A stretch of 45,232 nucleotides of DNA from Pseudomonas sp. LFM046 (GTDB lineage: Bacteria > Pseudomonadota > Gammaproteobacteria > Pseudomonadales > Pseudomonadaceae). Positions within the stretch are counted from its first letter, which is position 1. The number at the start of each line of letters is the position of its first letter. Location of the stretch: positions 1 to 45,232 of the forward strand of contig NZ_JYKO02000002.1 in the NCBI RefSeq assembly GCF_000949385.2. Direction: 5' to 3'. Below the pieces are notes generated by a model. The model was not told where the DNA came from, made no database searches, and was given only the letters and a program-made list of their open reading frames with translations. The position numbers and the translations under genes are program-made. Shown here piece by piece: positions 45,226 through 45,232 of this stretch.

Positions 45226-45232
45226 GCAGGAT
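45226..45232. other. Right copy of GCAGGAT, candidate att core
   Basis: The last seven bases repeat the first seven of the window. Together with the int frame that closes when the ends are joined, this suggests the window was bounded by the attachment core. It is too short to be certain. Confidence 0.45.

Larger units (their letters stand above)
44993..45232. other. Right-end attachment region
   Basis: 240 bases with no gene. Contents: promoter for the cargo gene, two inverted repeats near it (TGACC/GGTCA at 45030-45045 and AATGGC/GCCATT at 45049-45065), the GTACCA repeat pair, and the terminal GCAGGAT. The rest, 45133-45225, shows nothing I can name. I looked for a tRNA-like 3' end and did not find one. 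Confidence 0.55.

Overview
The window is an essentially complete temperate siphophage or prophage, about 45 kb, from a GC-rich gammaproteobacterium, very probably Pseudomonas. The evidence is phage-style codon use throughout, a PrtN/pyocin-activator-like regulator, a DUF2303 gene, and a lambda-type packaging and head module carrying Pseudomonas-phage accessory genes. The same 7-mer, GCAGGAT, stands at both ends. The integrase frame runs off the left edge, so the window ends probably coincide with the attachment core.

Left half (1-13204, all leftward): integrase, an excisionase-like gene, a hypothetical protein and a C5-cytosine methyltransferase. Next comes a complete diversity-generating retroelement (DGR): reverse transcriptase, 100-nt template repeat, Avd, and three tandem DUF1566-like target genes each ending in a 100-nt variable repeat. 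All 36 TR/VR differences fall at template adenines, and each VR is followed at the same distance by a GC-rich hairpin. Upstream lie an HD hydrolase, a DHH phosphoesterase, a membrane P-loop protein, DUF2303, a PrtN-like protein, a KilAC-domain protein and a Lar/DUF3310 fusion. A sigma70-type promoter near 13240-13268 probably drives this early operon.

Switch and replication (13205-18784): a CI-type S24 repressor (leftward) faces a small Cro (rightward), with PRM and PR promoters visible between them. Then come a CII-like regulator, a TraR/DksA zinc finger, a large primase-helicase, an array of 9-bp iteron-like repeats around an AT-rich core (candidate origin), and a gene in the position of a late regulator.

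Late region (18785-44192, rightward): two terminators, holin, a minor-tail-like gene, a candidate cos region, TerS, TerL (GpA type), gpW-like joiner, portal, S49 protease with a nested scaffold start, decoration protein, major capsid protein, connectors, tail tube, a zinc-ribbon membrane moron, a tail chaperone with a probable -1 frameshift, tape measure, a non-lambda tail-tip set, an Asp-box tail protein, a collagen-like fibre, GH19 endolysin, DUF6527, and Rz with nested Rz1.

Right end (44192-45232): a bidirectional terminator, one opposite-strand gene of unknown function with its own strong promoter (lysogenic-conversion or defence candidate), and the presumed attachment region, which carries a GTACCA repeat pair also found at the left end.
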